Shown here: positions 1 through 8,197 of the stretch, piece after piece | Numbering within the stretch: the stretch's first letter is position 1 | Layout of the letters: each line of letters begins with the position of its first letter | Assembly (NCBI GenBank): GCA_937123825.1 | Contig: CAKZKQ010000700.1 | Span: 1 to 33,699, forward strand | Direction: 5' to 3' | Source: an uncultured Pseudomonadota bacterium | Lineage (GTDB): Bacteria > Myxococcota_A > Bradymonadia > Bradymonadales > GCA-2716585 | Length of the DNA: 33,699 nt | The notes under the pieces: generated by a model | What the model was told of the DNA's origin: nothing | The model's input: only the letters and a program-made list of their open reading frames with translations | The model's database searches: none | Translations under genes and position numbers: made by a program

Positions 1-44
1 AGCGAAGCACGATCCACACATCACAATTGCTATTAGCGAGCAAC

Positions 45-157
45 GCGAGCGCACCAAAAGGAAGCGAGCGCAGCGAGCGACCGAACCAAAAGGGAGCCAA
101 GCGAAGCGTCGGCGACCGAACCGAAAGGGCAGCCAAGCGCAGCGCGGCAACCGAACC
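45..157. repeat. Imperfect ~35-bp tandem repeat
   Basis: The motif GCGACCGAACC occurs at 77-87 and 112-122 and as GCAACCGAACC at 147-157, exactly 35 bp apart each time. A looser copy (GAGCGCACC) lies at 47-55. Between them are matching blocks such as CAAAAGGGAGCCAAGCGAAG and GAAAGGGCAGCCAAGCGCAG. The repeat sits just beyond the stop codon of the 5'-nucleotidase gene and may continue to the left of the window. It does not look like a CRISPR, because the copies are directly adjacent without spacers. Confidence 0.7.
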
Positions 158-166
158 CGAACGCGC

Positions 167-1699
167 TCAAAGAGCGAGTTCGTGAGGCATGAGAGGTTTG
201 GGGGCGCGGAAGTATTGGATGGGTGAGTAGGCCAGGAAGTTGCTGACGGCGGAGGTGTAGAGGTCGGCGTAGAGGGAGACCTGGGAGGCGAAGATGCTGT
301 GTTCGTTGGAGGCTTTGAAGATTTGGCCCCAGTAGGGGTTGAAGTGGGCCTCGATGGTGCGGTCGAGTTCGAGCAGGACGCGGACGATTTCTTTGCGGCG
401 GCGAGTGAGGTTGTCGCGGCGATGTCGGGTGGTGGGGATGGCGTTTTGGAGGGTTTTGAGGGTGTTTTGGGGCAGTGGTGTGGTGTTGTGTTCTTCGAGG
501 GCGATGTTGAGGCGCTGGAGGGTGTGGTGTTCGTAGTGGAGTTGTTGGTTGACGCGGTGAAGCTCGGCTTCGAGTTCGTGTGAGCGGGTCAGTTGGGGTT
601 GGATGTCGTGTGCGTGGCGCAGTTCGGCGGCCATCTCCTGGACGAGCATGCAGGAGCGCCAGGAGGAGGTTTTTTTGCTCTTGAGGATGTCGCCGTAGAT
701 GTGGTCGCCGACGTAGAGGACGCGCTCGGTGCCCCAGCCGGTGAGGCGTTCAAAGTCGGCCAGGTTGCCGCCCTGGTAGAAAACGCCGCGCTCGAGGGTG
801 TCGGTGGCTTGTCCGACGATGATGCCCTGGTCGTCGAGCTTGAGGAAGGGGCGCCGGCCGGTGAAGAAGGTGGGTTTGGTGGCGGCGGTGATGATGGCGT
901 CAAAGTAGTGTCGCCAGGAGGGGTAGTCGTCGAGTTGGTTGTCGAGCAGGTGGCGCATGACGCACTCGGTGTAGCGCCAGCGGCTGTTGGTCATCAAAAA
1001 GAGGCGTTTTCCAGCCGAGCGCAGTCGGTGGAGGGTGGCGGCCAGGTTGGGGTCGCGGTGGATGTAGCCGTCGAGGTCGGCCATGATGGCGTCTTTGAGT
1101 GAGTTGTCGCGGTGGGCCAGGTCGATGCAGGCGCGGATGTCGTCAAAGAGTTGGAGGTAGCTGACGGGCAGGCCGCCGTGTTGTTCTTCAAAGTGGTCGA
1201 TGAGGGCGGCGTAGAGGAAGGCCTCGGGCAGGGCAAAGAGGGTGTCGATGAGGTGGTAGCGGCCCTTGGTGCTGCGCAGCGTGGCGCGGGTGTAGCCGTG
1301 GCGGTCGACCTGGGCGACCTCTTTGAAGCCGTGGAAGGCTTTGACGACGCGGCGGTCGGCGTCGATCTTGAGGATGTTGCCCTCTTCCTTGTCGATGACG
1401 AGGCCGCGGATGGCAAACGATGGGTTGGGTTTGATGGAGAGGATCGAGGGGGCGTAGTTCTTGACCTTGACCAGGCGCTCCAGGGTCTTTTCGACCGAGA
1501 GGGCGTCGAGGGCCTCCTGGCGGTAGAGCGCCAGGGTGTAGTCCATGTCAAAGCCGATGGCGTCGATCTGGTCCATGTGGACGTCGCGGTTGACGAAGAC
1601 CTGGTGGGAGCGCGCCAGGTGGGGGCGCTGTCCGGTCTCCAGGTTTTCCAGCAAGAGGTCCAGATCGTGATCGTATGTCAGGTGGGGGGATTGAGTCAT
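167..1699 (-). CDS. HAD-IG family 5'-nucleotidase
   Basis: A 510-aa protein of the HAD superfamily subfamily IG (cytosolic purine 5'-nucleotidase type), predicted to hydrolyse nucleoside 5'-monophosphates in the cytoplasm. HAD motif I is FDMDYTLALY (nucleophile Asp51, acid/base Asp53). Motif II is the MTNS at about residues 236-239, and the acidic motif is VGDHIYGDILKSKK at about 330 (VGDH). The C-terminal third contains a heptad-like, probably coiled-coil stretch rich in His, Leu and Glu, then a short tail ending in MPHELAL. Length fits the family. An upstream in-frame ATG at 1726 exists, but GGAGG at 1709-1713 lies 9 nt before the ATG at 1699, so I chose that start. It is transcribed away from the cysteine-rich lipoprotein gene. 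Substrate specificity cannot be read from the sequence. Confidence 0.9.
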   Translation of the reverse strand: MTQSPHLTYDHDLDLLLENLETGQRPHLARSHQVFVNRDVHMDQIDAIGFDMDYTLALYRQEALDALSVEKTLERLVKVKNYAPSILSIKPNPSFAIRGLVIDKEEGNILKIDADRRVVKAFHGFKEVAQVDRHGYTRATLRSTKGRYHLIDTLFALPEAFLYAALIDHFEEQHGGLPVSYLQLFDDIRACIDLAHRDNSLKDAIMADLDGYIHRDPNLAATLHRLRSAGKRLFLMTNSRWRYTECVMRHLLDNQLDDYPSWRHYFDAIITAATKPTFFTGRRPFLKLDDQGIIVGQATDTLERGVFYQGGNLADFERLTGWGTERVLYVGDHIYGDILKSKKTSSWRSCMLVQEMAAELRHAHDIQPQLTRSHELEAELHRVNQQLHYEHHTLQRLNIALEEHNTTPLPQNTLKTLQNAIPTTRHRRDNLTRRRKEIVRVLLELDRTIEAHFNPYWGQIFKASNEHSIFASQVSLYADLYTSAVSNFLAYSPIQYFRAPKPLMPHELAL

Positions 1700-1752
1700 G
1701 CAGGTGTGCCTCCGACAGGTGCTCATTTAATGGCAGGTGTGCCACACCTGCC
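1700..1752 (-). promoter_or_regulatory. Cluster of GCAGGTGT half-sites (operator candidate)
   Basis: GGCAGGTGT (1732-1740) and ACACCTGCC (1744-1752) form a perfect 9-bp inverted repeat with a 3-bp centre. The half-site GCAGGTGTGCC also occurs directly repeated at 1700-1710 and 1733-1743, with a shorter CAGGTG at 1716-1721. The cluster covers the ribosome-binding region of the 5'-nucleotidase gene and the DNA just upstream. There is no T-run, so it is not an intrinsic terminator. A repressor-binding array is the simplest reading; the cognate regulator is unknown. Confidence 0.5.
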
Positions 1753-2103
1753 CGCATCAAGTCGGATTCACCTTTTGGCCATGTGTGGACTGCAACACGG
1801 GGCGATGACGGCGCTCGGGGGACGGCCTGGAGTCGCCGTGGTTTCGTCCTCGGGTGGTTCTGCGGTCGAACGCGGCCTGGGAACCCTGGAACGCACGGGG
1901 CGATGTGGCGTCGGTCGCATGCCAGCCCCAAGGGCGGCGCGCCGACTGAACCTATTTAAGAACGATTGAGGTCCGCCGCCAGGGGGTCGGCGCAGGAAGT
2001 CGCCCAAGAATGTCCACAAAGTGCCTTTTTGAGGTTTTGGAGGGGTTTGTGACGCCTGTGCGGCGCGCCAGGGGCGGTCTGTGATGGCGGCGGCGAGCAA
2101 CGG
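1753..2103. other. Divergent intergenic region, no gene seen
   Basis: About 350 bp between the 5'-nucleotidase operator cluster and the promoter candidate of the lipoprotein gene. Open frames here lack convincing ribosome-binding sites and family resemblance. I see no RNA gene or strong hairpin. It presumably carries the 5'-nucleotidase promoter, which I could not place. Confidence 0.4.
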
Positions 2104-2132
2104 TTGCCCAGCAAGGCACATATCACTATATT
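2104..2132 (+). promoter_or_regulatory. Possible sigma-70-like promoter of the cysteine-rich lipoprotein gene
   Basis: TTGCCC (2104-2109) and TATATT (2127-2132) are separated by 17 bp. The ATG of the lipoprotein gene is about 90 bp downstream. The -10 matches 5 of 6 consensus bases and the -35 matches 4 of 6. This is a sequence match only. Confidence 0.35.
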
Positions 2133-2224
2133 GCTCGCTTGATTCCAGGGCTGCGGGGTGGTGTGCGATGCCGTACTTCAACACCCTCCCCACAATCCCC
2201 CCACCCACACCTAGCAGGGTTGTC

Positions 2225-4768
2225 ATGAGTCGTATCACTCGCCTTTTGTGGGCGCTTGCCCTTTGGTTGCCTTTGATGGCGGCCTGCTCGACCGCCACGG
2301 TCCAGGACCCTGGCGGCGATGACGCCGACGCAGGCGACCAGCCCGATGCGGTCGATGGCCAGTGTTCTGGAGACCAGGACTGCTCCGAGGGGCAGACTTG
2401 CAATCTGGCCACCAACCTCTGTGAGGATGCGGAGGACCCCGGCTGTCAGAACGACGATGAGTGCCCCGATGGACAGCGGTGCGTGGAGCAGGCGTGCGTC
2501 GAGGACGAGCGCTGCAACAGCGATGGCGACTGTGAAGACGGGCAATACTGCGCTGTGGTCAACGGTCAGTGTTTCGACATCGGCACCACGCTGTGCCAGA
2601 GCTGCGACGCCGACGTGGACTGTGGCCGCTTTGATGACCGCTGCATCATCCTTGATGGGCAGGTGTCTGGAACCTGTGCCAGCGCCTGCGGGGTGGGCGA
2701 TTGTCCTGCGGGGTACACCTGCGATACCTCGCTGGCCACCGATCGCGTCGCTGGTCTGTGCCTGCCGGACGACAACATTTGTGACGGTGAGGCGCGCTGC
2801 GCGGCGATCGAGTGCCCCGATGGGCAGCGCTGTGACCCCGACGATGGTCAGTGTGTGTCTGGGTGCACCGCCGACATGGATTGCACCGACATGGACCGGC
2901 CGCTTTGCCGCGACGATGGCCTTTGCGTGGCCTGCTTTGCCGACGATGATTGTGGGGAAGGGCGCTTTTGCCAGCGAGACAATGGCCTGTGCGTGCAATG
3001 CCGCGACGATGGCGATTGTCCTGACGGCGTGTGCGACCCCCAGGGGAACCGCTGTGTGGGCTGTGTGGACGGCGATGACTGCGCCCCCGACCAGATTTGC
3101 AGCGACGACCAGCGCTGCGTGGGTTGCCAGAATGACGGCGATTGCCCCGCTGAGGGCGCGTTCTGTGACTCTCAGACCGAGCGGTGCATTGAGTGCAGCG
3201 CCGGACAGGAGCAGCGCTGCACCCAGCGCGGTTTGCAGTGTGATGTGGAGCGCAGGATCTGCGTGGAGTGCTTTGTGGACGGAGACTGCGACGGTGGTCA
3301 GCGCTGCGGCGACGATGGCCGCTGCGCCGAGTGCCTCTCCAACGCCGATTGCGGTGGCCAGACCCCGGTGTGTTCTGACGAGGGTGCCTGCGTGGTCTGC
3401 ACCGAAGATCTGGGCTGTCCCCCTGGGCTGGTCTGCAACGGTGAGCAAACCGCCTGCGCCGATTGCCGCGCCGCTGGTGACTGCCCTGGCGAGTTGTCTT
3501 GCGCTGGGGCCGGGCGCTGCTCGGGCTGTACCCGCAACGACCAGTGCGCCCCCGATGTGTGCGACACCGACGAAGGGCTTTGTGTGGAGTGTCTCAACGA
3601 CGACCAGTGCGGCGATGGCGTTTGCGGCGACGACAACCGCTGTGTGACCTGCCGGGACAACAACGATTGTCCTGGGGAGCAGCGCTGTGATTCGGATCTG
3701 GGGCGCTGCGTGGACTGCGTCCTCGACAACGACTGCCCGGGTGGCGTCTGTGACCCGCTTGGCCGCGTGTGCGTGACCTGCCGCAACGACGACGATTGCG
3801 GCGTCAACGCGTTCTGCCTTGATGACCAGAGCGCCTGTGTGCAGTGCACCCGCAATGAGCACTGCCCCGGTCAGGTCTGTGACCCCGGCACCAACACCTG
3901 CGTGGAGTGTCTGGGTGACACCGACTGCGGCGACCAGCGCTGCGATCCTGGCGCGCGCCGCTGTGTGGAGTGCTTCAACCGCAACCACTGCGGCGTGGAT
4001 CAGGTCTGCGGCGATGACAACACCTGCGTGGAGTGTGTGGCCGACGGCGATTGCCGCGTGCCAAACGTCTGCAACGAGCAGACCAACACCTGCGTGCGCT
4101 GCGTCAACGACAACGACTGCGCGGGCGGCGTGTGCTCCAACAGCACCTGCGTCCAGTGCATCAACGACGCCAACTGCCCCGGCGGCTCCTGCGATCAGGT
4201 CACCAACACCTGCGTGGAGTGCACCAACGACAACGATTGCAGCGGCGATGAGGTCTGTCACCCCGACCGCAACCGGTGCGTGGAGTGTGTCTCTGACAAC
4301 GATTGCAGCCTCTTTGGCTCCGATCGCTGCGATCCGGGCAGCAACACCTGCCAGGAGTGCGTCGTGGACAACGATTGCATTGGCAACGGCGGCCGCTGTA
4401 TCCCGCAGCCCGGTGTGACTGGGGTCAAAATCTGTGGTGAGTGTACCCAGAACGCCGATTGCCCCCAGTCGGCGCCCACGTGCCACCCCACCACAGGTTT
4501 CTGCGCGGCGGCCGGAGAGGTCTGCAACAACGACGGTGATTGCGGCGTGGGTCGCTCGTGCGACACCTTCTTTGGCAATGACCTGTCGCCCAACCAGATC
4601 TGCTTTGAGGACGACGCCACCTGCCAAAACGACGGCGACTGCCGCCCCGACCACCAGTGCACCAACGTCCTGGGGGTCAACCGCTGCACCGGCTGCCTCT
4701 TCCTCATCGGCTGCCCGGTGGGCCAGATTTGCGTGCCGATCTTCAACTTCTGCGATGTGGCCAACTGA
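2225..4768 (+). CDS. Cysteine-rich tandem-repeat surface lipoprotein
   Basis: An 847-aa predicted lipoprotein. The start at 2225 gives a classic signal (MSRITRLLWALALWLPLMAAC) with lipobox LMAAC and lipidated Cys21; the frame is open further upstream, but without a signal. After an Asp-rich linker, almost the whole protein is about 33 tandem units of roughly 20-25 residues with the pattern C-x(3-5)-D/N-C-x(3-8)-C-x(5-9)-C-V-x, typically CVNDNDCAGGVC followed by NTCVE. This resembles the short disulfide-rich repeats (Dickkopf/EGF-like style) frequent in myxobacterial exported proteins. The repeats are acidic, so disulfide-bonded modules with calcium or ligand binding are possible, but no catalytic domain is visible. 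A stalk or adhesin role at the cell surface is inference. The CinA-like gene follows after 17 bp. Confidence 0.85.
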   Translation: MSRITRLLWALALWLPLMAACSTATVQDPGGDDADAGDQPDAVDGQCSGDQDCSEGQTCNLATNLCEDAEDPGCQNDDECPDGQRCVEQACVEDERCNSDGDCEDGQYCAVVNGQCFDIGTTLCQSCDADVDCGRFDDRCIILDGQVSGTCASACGVGDCPAGYTCDTSLATDRVAGLCLPDDNICDGEARCAAIECPDGQRCDPDDGQCVSGCTADMDCTDMDRPLCRDDGLCVACFADDDCGEGRFCQRDNGLCVQCRDDGDCPDGVCDPQGNRCVGCVDGDDCAPDQICSDDQRCVGCQNDGDCPAEGAFCDSQTERCIECSAGQEQRCTQRGLQCDVERRICVECFVDGDCDGGQRCGDDGRCAECLSNADCGGQTPVCSDEGACVVCTEDLGCPPGLVCNGEQTACADCRAAGDCPGELSCAGAGRCSGCTRNDQCAPDVCDTDEGLCVECLNDDQCGDGVCGDDNRCVTCRDNNDCPGEQRCDSDLGRCVDCVLDNDCPGGVCDPLGRVCVTCRNDDDCGVNAFCLDDQSACVQCTRNEHCPGQVCDPGTNTCVECLGDTDCGDQRCDPGARRCVECFNRNHCGVDQVCGDDNTCVECVADGDCRVPNVCNEQTNTCVRCVNDNDCAGGVCSNSTCVQCINDANCPGGSCDQVTNTCVECTNDNDCSGDEVCHPDRNRCVECVSDNDCSLFGSDRCDPGSNTCQECVVDNDCIGNGGRCIPQPGVTGVKICGECTQNADCPQSAPTCHPTTGFCAAAGEVCNNDGDCGVGRSCDTFFGNDLSPNQICFEDDATCQNDGDCRPDHQCTNVLGVNRCTGCLFLIGCPVGQICVPIFNFCDVAN

Positions 4769-4785
4769 GACACGGCGCCCTGGCG

Positions 4786-5541
4786 ATGACCACACCCTCC
4801 ACACAGCGGGCCTGTGTTGTGCTGATCGGCAACGAGCTGCTCAGCGGCAAGATCACCGACACCAACGGGCCCTTTGCCATCGCGGGGCTGCGCGCGCTGG
4901 GCGTGCAGCTCTGTGCCCTGCACATCATCCCCGACCAACTCGACGTCATCGCCCGCACTGTGCTGGCGGCCTCCAACGAGCATGACATCGTCATCACCTC
5001 TGGGGGCGTGGGGCCGACCCACGACGACGTGACCATGGCCGCCGTTGCCCAGGCCTTTGGGGTTGGGTTTATGGATCATCAAGGGCTGCGCCAGCGCGTC
5101 AAAGACTTCTTTGGCGACCAGCCGTCCCGTGTCCTGGAGGCCTGGATGAGCGTGGCGCGCCTGCCTGAAGGGGCCGAGCTTTTGTGGGGCCAGGATGAGC
5201 CCTGGCCGGTGTGTCGCGTGCGCAACGTGCACATTTTGCCGGGCACCCCCAGGTTCTTTGAGCGCCAGTTTGGTGTGGTGGCCCAGGGGCTAGAGGCCAG
5301 CCCCTTTCATCTGCGCTCGATCGATCTCAAGACCACCGAAGGCCACCTGGCGCCTCTCCTGACCCGGGCCGCCGTGCGTTTTGAGTCGGTGGACATCGGC
5401 TCCTACCCGTCCATCAACCCGCACGAGCGCCGTGTGCGCGTCACGCTGGAGTCCAAAGACGCCTCGCAGGTTGAAGAAGCCGCCCGGTTCTTGCTCGATG
5501 GCCTGGAAGGGTCCATGATCCTTGACGACGTTGAGCAATGA
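4786..5541 (+). CDS. CinA/MoaB-fold molybdopterin-binding-domain protein
   Basis: A 251-aa protein of the COG1058 type (N-terminal domain of competence/damage-inducible protein CinA, MoCF_biosynth fold). Family motifs are IGNELLSGKITDTNG at about 14-28, TSGGVGPTHDDVT at 71-83 and LPGTPRFF near the middle. The family binds molybdopterin- or nucleotide-like ligands, and related proteins act as ADP-ribose or FAD pyrophosphatases. The C-terminal nicotinamide-nucleotide deamidase domain of full CinA is absent, so this is the short form. The start at 4786 follows the lipoprotein stop by 17 bp; no strong ribosome-binding site is visible, so translation may be coupled. The exact reaction is not determinable. 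Confidence 0.82.
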   Translation: MTTPSTQRACVVLIGNELLSGKITDTNGPFAIAGLRALGVQLCALHIIPDQLDVIARTVLAASNEHDIVITSGGVGPTHDDVTMAAVAQAFGVGFMDHQGLRQRVKDFFGDQPSRVLEAWMSVARLPEGAELLWGQDEPWPVCRVRNVHILPGTPRFFERQFGVVAQGLEASPFHLRSIDLKTTEGHLAPLLTRAAVRFESVDIGSYPSINPHERRVRVTLESKDASQVEEAARFLLDGLEGSMILDDVEQ

Positions 5542-5592
5542 GGCGAGCACGCTGGTGGTGTTTGAGGCCATCGCGCGCCATCCGGGAGAGAC

Positions 5593-6234
5593 ATGAAAAG
5601 AGTGCGCAGCACCCTGTTGATTGTTGTGGGCGTGGCCTTTGGGGCCGCTGCGGCGCTCTTTGTCTACGCCAACCCTCAGAGCGTCGAGCTCAACTTTCTC
5701 AATTATCGCCTCAGCGAGCCGGTGCCCATCTGGCAGGTGATTGGGCTCAGCGCGCTGGCGGGCATGATCATCCCGCGCCTCTTGATGTGGGGGGTCTTTT
5801 GGGAGCGCTACAAAGCCCGGCGGCAGCTTTTCCGCAAGCTCAAGGCGTTGGAGCGCGAGGTGGTGAAGCTGCGCAACCTCCCACTCCAGGACCTGCCCAC
5901 GGCGCCAGCCCCAGCAAGTCGCCAGGAGCCGCCCAGACCCCAGGCCCGGCACACAGAAGGGCGCCGAGTCGAAGGGCACAGCGCGCATCTGGCCCAGCAG
6001 CCAGCGCAAGATTTTGATTACGAGGGTTTTTTGAGTCACGGCGAAGGCTTTGATCACGTTGAGGCCCAGGCTTATCGCCCCGCTCAGCAGCCAGAGTTGT
6101 TGCCCCGCGAGGCCGACATGATCGATCCGTACGCGGCCGCGTTTGACGTCCGCGACCCGGCGGTGGCCGACATGGAGGATGCCCACGTGTATCCCTCGGT
6201 CGTGGGGCCGTCGGGGCGCCGCAAGGAGGGCTGA
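5593..6234 (+). CDS. lapA: LapA-domain inner-membrane protein
   Basis: A 213-aa protein whose first ~100 residues match the LapA (DUF1049) family. One membrane segment lies at about 5-25, followed by the diagnostic NPQSVELNFLNYRL (about 27-40), a second segment at about 48-68, and a basic cytoplasmic helix (ERYKARRQLFRKLKALEREV). In gammaproteobacteria LapA and LapB act together in LPS assembly, with LapB steering FtsH degradation of LpxC. The remaining ~110 residues are a low-complexity Pro/Gln/Glu tail not seen in the ~100-aa E. coli protein. GGGAG precedes the ATG at 5593. The lapB start lies 4 bp after the stop, which strongly supports both the operon and the assignment. Confidence 0.88.
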   Translation: MKRVRSTLLIVVGVAFGAAAALFVYANPQSVELNFLNYRLSEPVPIWQVIGLSALAGMIIPRLLMWGVFWERYKARRQLFRKLKALEREVVKLRNLPLQDLPTAPAPASRQEPPRPQARHTEGRRVEGHSAHLAQQPAQDFDYEGFLSHGEGFDHVEAQAYRPAQQPELLPREADMIDPYAAAFDVRDPAVADMEDAHVYPSVVGPSGRRKEG

Positions 6235-6238
6235 AGGG

Positions 6239-7441
6239 ATGCAGGCGCAGGTCTGGCTGGAAGAACTCCACGTGTGGCTCTCGGCGGTGGATTGGGAGGC
6301 GGTGGCCGCCTGGCCCTGGTGGGGGACGGTGGGCGTTGGGCTTGGCGGTGTGGCGGTGGGCGCGGCGGTGGGTTGGCGCTCGGCGCGAAAGGCCCGTGTG
6401 GATTTGGGCGCCGAAGAGGTGCTGACGGCGCTTGAGCGCGTGGTCCGGCAGGATTACGGCGGCGCGCTGCGCGTTTTGGAGAGCGCCACCGTCACGGTGG
6501 ACGCGCCGCCCGAGCTTTATCTGGCGATGGCGTCGTTGCTGCGCTCAATGGGGCACGCCGAGCGCTCGGCCCAGCTGCACCGGGCGTTGACCCAGCGTCC
6601 AGACCTGGACAAGGTCCTGGCGACGCGCGCGGTCATTGGGCTGGCCGGGGATTTTTTGACGTTGGGGCGCAGCCAGGAGGCCGAGGAGTTGCTGGGTCAG
6701 TTGCCGCGCAAGATCCGTCGCCAGGACGCGTTGCTGGCGCTGCGCCGAAACGCGGCGATCCGCGCTGGGGATTGGAAAGAGGCGCTGAGCGCTGGCGGGC
6801 TGCTGGCCAAGCGGACCAACGACAACGGCGATGGGGTCTCTGAGATTTATGGCCGGATGGCGTCGGCGGCGCTGGCGCGCGGCGATGACAGTCAGGCGGT
6901 GCGCGACTTCAAGCGGGCGTTGTCGGCCAGCAAGGCCAACGTGCACGCCAGCGAAGGGCTGGCGCGGATCTACGTCTCCCAGCAGAAGTTCTCGCGCGCC
7001 CGCAGTTTGTTGGAGCGCGCCTTGGAGCACAACGGCGACATTGCCCCCAGGCTCTTGCCGCTGCTGCGGGCTTCCAGCCCCAACCGCCAGCGCTACCAGC
7101 GTTACCTGGAGAAGCTGGCCGAGCGCGGCGCTGCCAGCCCGTGGGTCGAGCTTGAGCAGGCCGAGCTGGCCTACGAGGCCGAAGACTTTGATGAGGCCGC
7201 CGACATCCTGACCGAGTTGAGTCAGCGCTTTCCGCGCTCGCTCGACGTGCGCGAGGCCTACCTCAACCTCTTGATCGCCATTGCCGATGAGCGGACCATT
7301 TTTGCCGAGGTGGACCGCTTTGTGGCGGTGGTCAAAGATGAGTTGACGCGCTTTCGTTGCCGCTCGTGCGGTTACACCGCCCCGCACACCTTTGTGGCGT
7401 GCCCGCGCTGCGACGCTCAGGGCTCGGTTCAGTACGTCTGA
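6239..7441 (+). CDS. lapB: LapB (YciM) TPR protein with rubredoxin-like zinc site
   Basis: A 400-aa protein, close to the E. coli LapB length of 389. It has an N-terminal membrane anchor at about 26-44 (GTVGVGLGGVAVGAAVG), a long series of TPR helices (for example ASEGLARIYVSQQKFSRARS), and a C-terminal metal site CRSC...CPRC that is the LapB rubredoxin-like knuckle. In known systems LapB binds LpxC and FtsH at the inner membrane and tunes lipid A synthesis. The start at 6239 is preceded by AAGGAGGGCTGAAGGG, which overlaps the end of lapA. An intrinsic terminator follows 28 bp after the stop. The call rests on domain architecture plus the adjacent lapA. Confidence 0.92.
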   Translation: MQAQVWLEELHVWLSAVDWEAVAAWPWWGTVGVGLGGVAVGAAVGWRSARKARVDLGAEEVLTALERVVRQDYGGALRVLESATVTVDAPPELYLAMASLLRSMGHAERSAQLHRALTQRPDLDKVLATRAVIGLAGDFLTLGRSQEAEELLGQLPRKIRRQDALLALRRNAAIRAGDWKEALSAGGLLAKRTNDNGDGVSEIYGRMASAALARGDDSQAVRDFKRALSASKANVHASEGLARIYVSQQKFSRARSLLERALEHNGDIAPRLLPLLRASSPNRQRYQRYLEKLAERGAASPWVELEQAELAYEAEDFDEAADILTELSQRFPRSLDVREAYLNLLIAIADERTIFAEVDRFVAVVKDELTRFRCRSCGYTAPHTFVACPRCDAQGSVQYV

Positions 7442-7683
7442 TACCAAGATGCAGACGTCCGACTTCATTTGTGGCGGCCCTTCGCCACAGTTTTTGGACG
7501 GCCCTGATGGCGCTATAGACCACAGAACTCGCTTGCGGTAGCGCTGCTACAGCTTCGCTCGTCCTGAGGCCTCTAGCATCCATCATTGCTCGCCCCAAAC
7601 CTGTGGCTTATCGCTGAGAACTTCAGCCCCTGGGACTCATCATTGCTCGCCACAAAGCAAGCCTTTCGTCTCCATCTTGGTAT
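7441..7683. repeat. Small element bounded by 17-bp inverted repeats
   Basis: The sequence at 7441-7457 (starting ATACCAAGATG) and that at 7667-7683 (ending CATCTTGGTAT) are inverted copies matching at 16 of 17 positions. Inside are the lapB terminator, a GTAGC-GCT-GCTAC hairpin around 7538-7550, and a direct repeat of CATCATTGCTCGCC near 7581 and 7638. No gene is visible. The segment fills nearly the whole gap between the convergent lapB and 153-aa genes. It could be a nonautonomous mobile element or a structured RNA end. Confidence 0.55.
7470..7495 (+). terminator. Rho-independent terminator of lapAB
   Basis: TGTGGCG (7470-7476) and CGCCACA (7483-7489) form a perfect 7-bp stem with a 6-base loop, followed by G and five T residues (7491-7495). 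It lies 28 bp after the lapB stop. Confidence 0.85.
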
Positions 7684-7712
7684 GAAGCCTCCAGGGAGCC
7701 GTCAAAGCGGGC

Positions 7713-8177
7713 TCAAAACTCCAGATACTCCAGTTCGTGGTCGGTCAACTCGTGTATGCATTCGCGGGTGGCCACCCGCCCCGTATTGGGACAAGTGTAG
7801 GGCTCGGTGTCGCGTAGATTTCGCAGGACCAGCGCCAGCTTGAGGGTCTGGTTGCGTTCGGGCTCGGTCATCTCTTTTTCGTGGATGATGTTGGCGATGA
7901 TGCCAGCGGGGACCAGGCTCTCGTCGCTTCCGGCCTGGTTTTGATACGAGACCATGTCGGAGTTGTCGTTCTGGTACTGGAGGATGAGGTCGGCCAGTCG
8001 GCGGTCGCTGATTTTGTACTCGGCGCAGATGCGCTCCACGCGGGTCTGGCGGTCTGCCATCAGCGCGGCCAGCGCCTCTTGCTTGTTTTTGAGTGCCTTG
8101 CGCAGCTCAGGGGTGGTCTTGGTGTGGTAGCGGACTCCGCGAAACAAGCGCTCGGTGTTGTTGATTTTGTAACCCAT
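7713..8177 (-). CDS. Protein of unknown function, 153 aa
   Basis: Not recognised. The start at 8177 (MGYKINNTERLF) is supported by AGGAG 9 nt upstream; a longer in-frame start at 8249 lacks this. The protein is charged and largely helical, with a Lys/Arg/Gln-rich first half (ELRKALKNKQEALAALMADRQTRVERICAEYKISDRRL), a Gln/Asn/Ser-rich middle (ILQYQNDNSDMVSYQNQ) and an acidic C-terminal end (HELTDHELEYLEF). There is no signal peptide or membrane segment, so it is probably cytoplasmic. A single C-P-N-T-G and a later Cys are too few for a zinc knuckle. It is the last gene of the minus-strand run, 137 bp after the first WD40 gene, and may be independently expressed. Confidence 0.7.
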   Translation of the reverse strand: MGYKINNTERLFRGVRYHTKTTPELRKALKNKQEALAALMADRQTRVERICAEYKISDRRLADLILQYQNDNSDMVSYQNQAGSDESLVPAGIIANIIHEKEMTEPERNQTLKLALVLRNLRDTEPYTCPNTGRVATRECIHELTDHELEYLEF

Positions 8178-8197
8178 CTCTCGATGCTCCTGTGTGT

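Noticed and set aside
45..157. Possible CRISPR array
   Set aside because: The copies are adjacent and imperfect, with no unique spacers and no cas genes.
1112..1969. 285-aa open frame on the plus strand across the 5'-nucleotidase start
   Set aside because: Opposite-strand shadow of a gene with clear HAD motifs; Gly/Val-rich without a recognisable domain.
2104..2136. Sigma-54 type GG-N10-GC promoter before the lipoprotein gene
   Set aside because: The GG and GC dinucleotides are 16 bases apart instead of 10.
2126..4804. 892-aa open frame on the minus strand opposite the cysteine-rich lipoprotein
   Set aside because: It is the antisense shadow of the repetitive gene; its Ala/Val/His periodicity mirrors the repeat and it has no ribosome-binding site.
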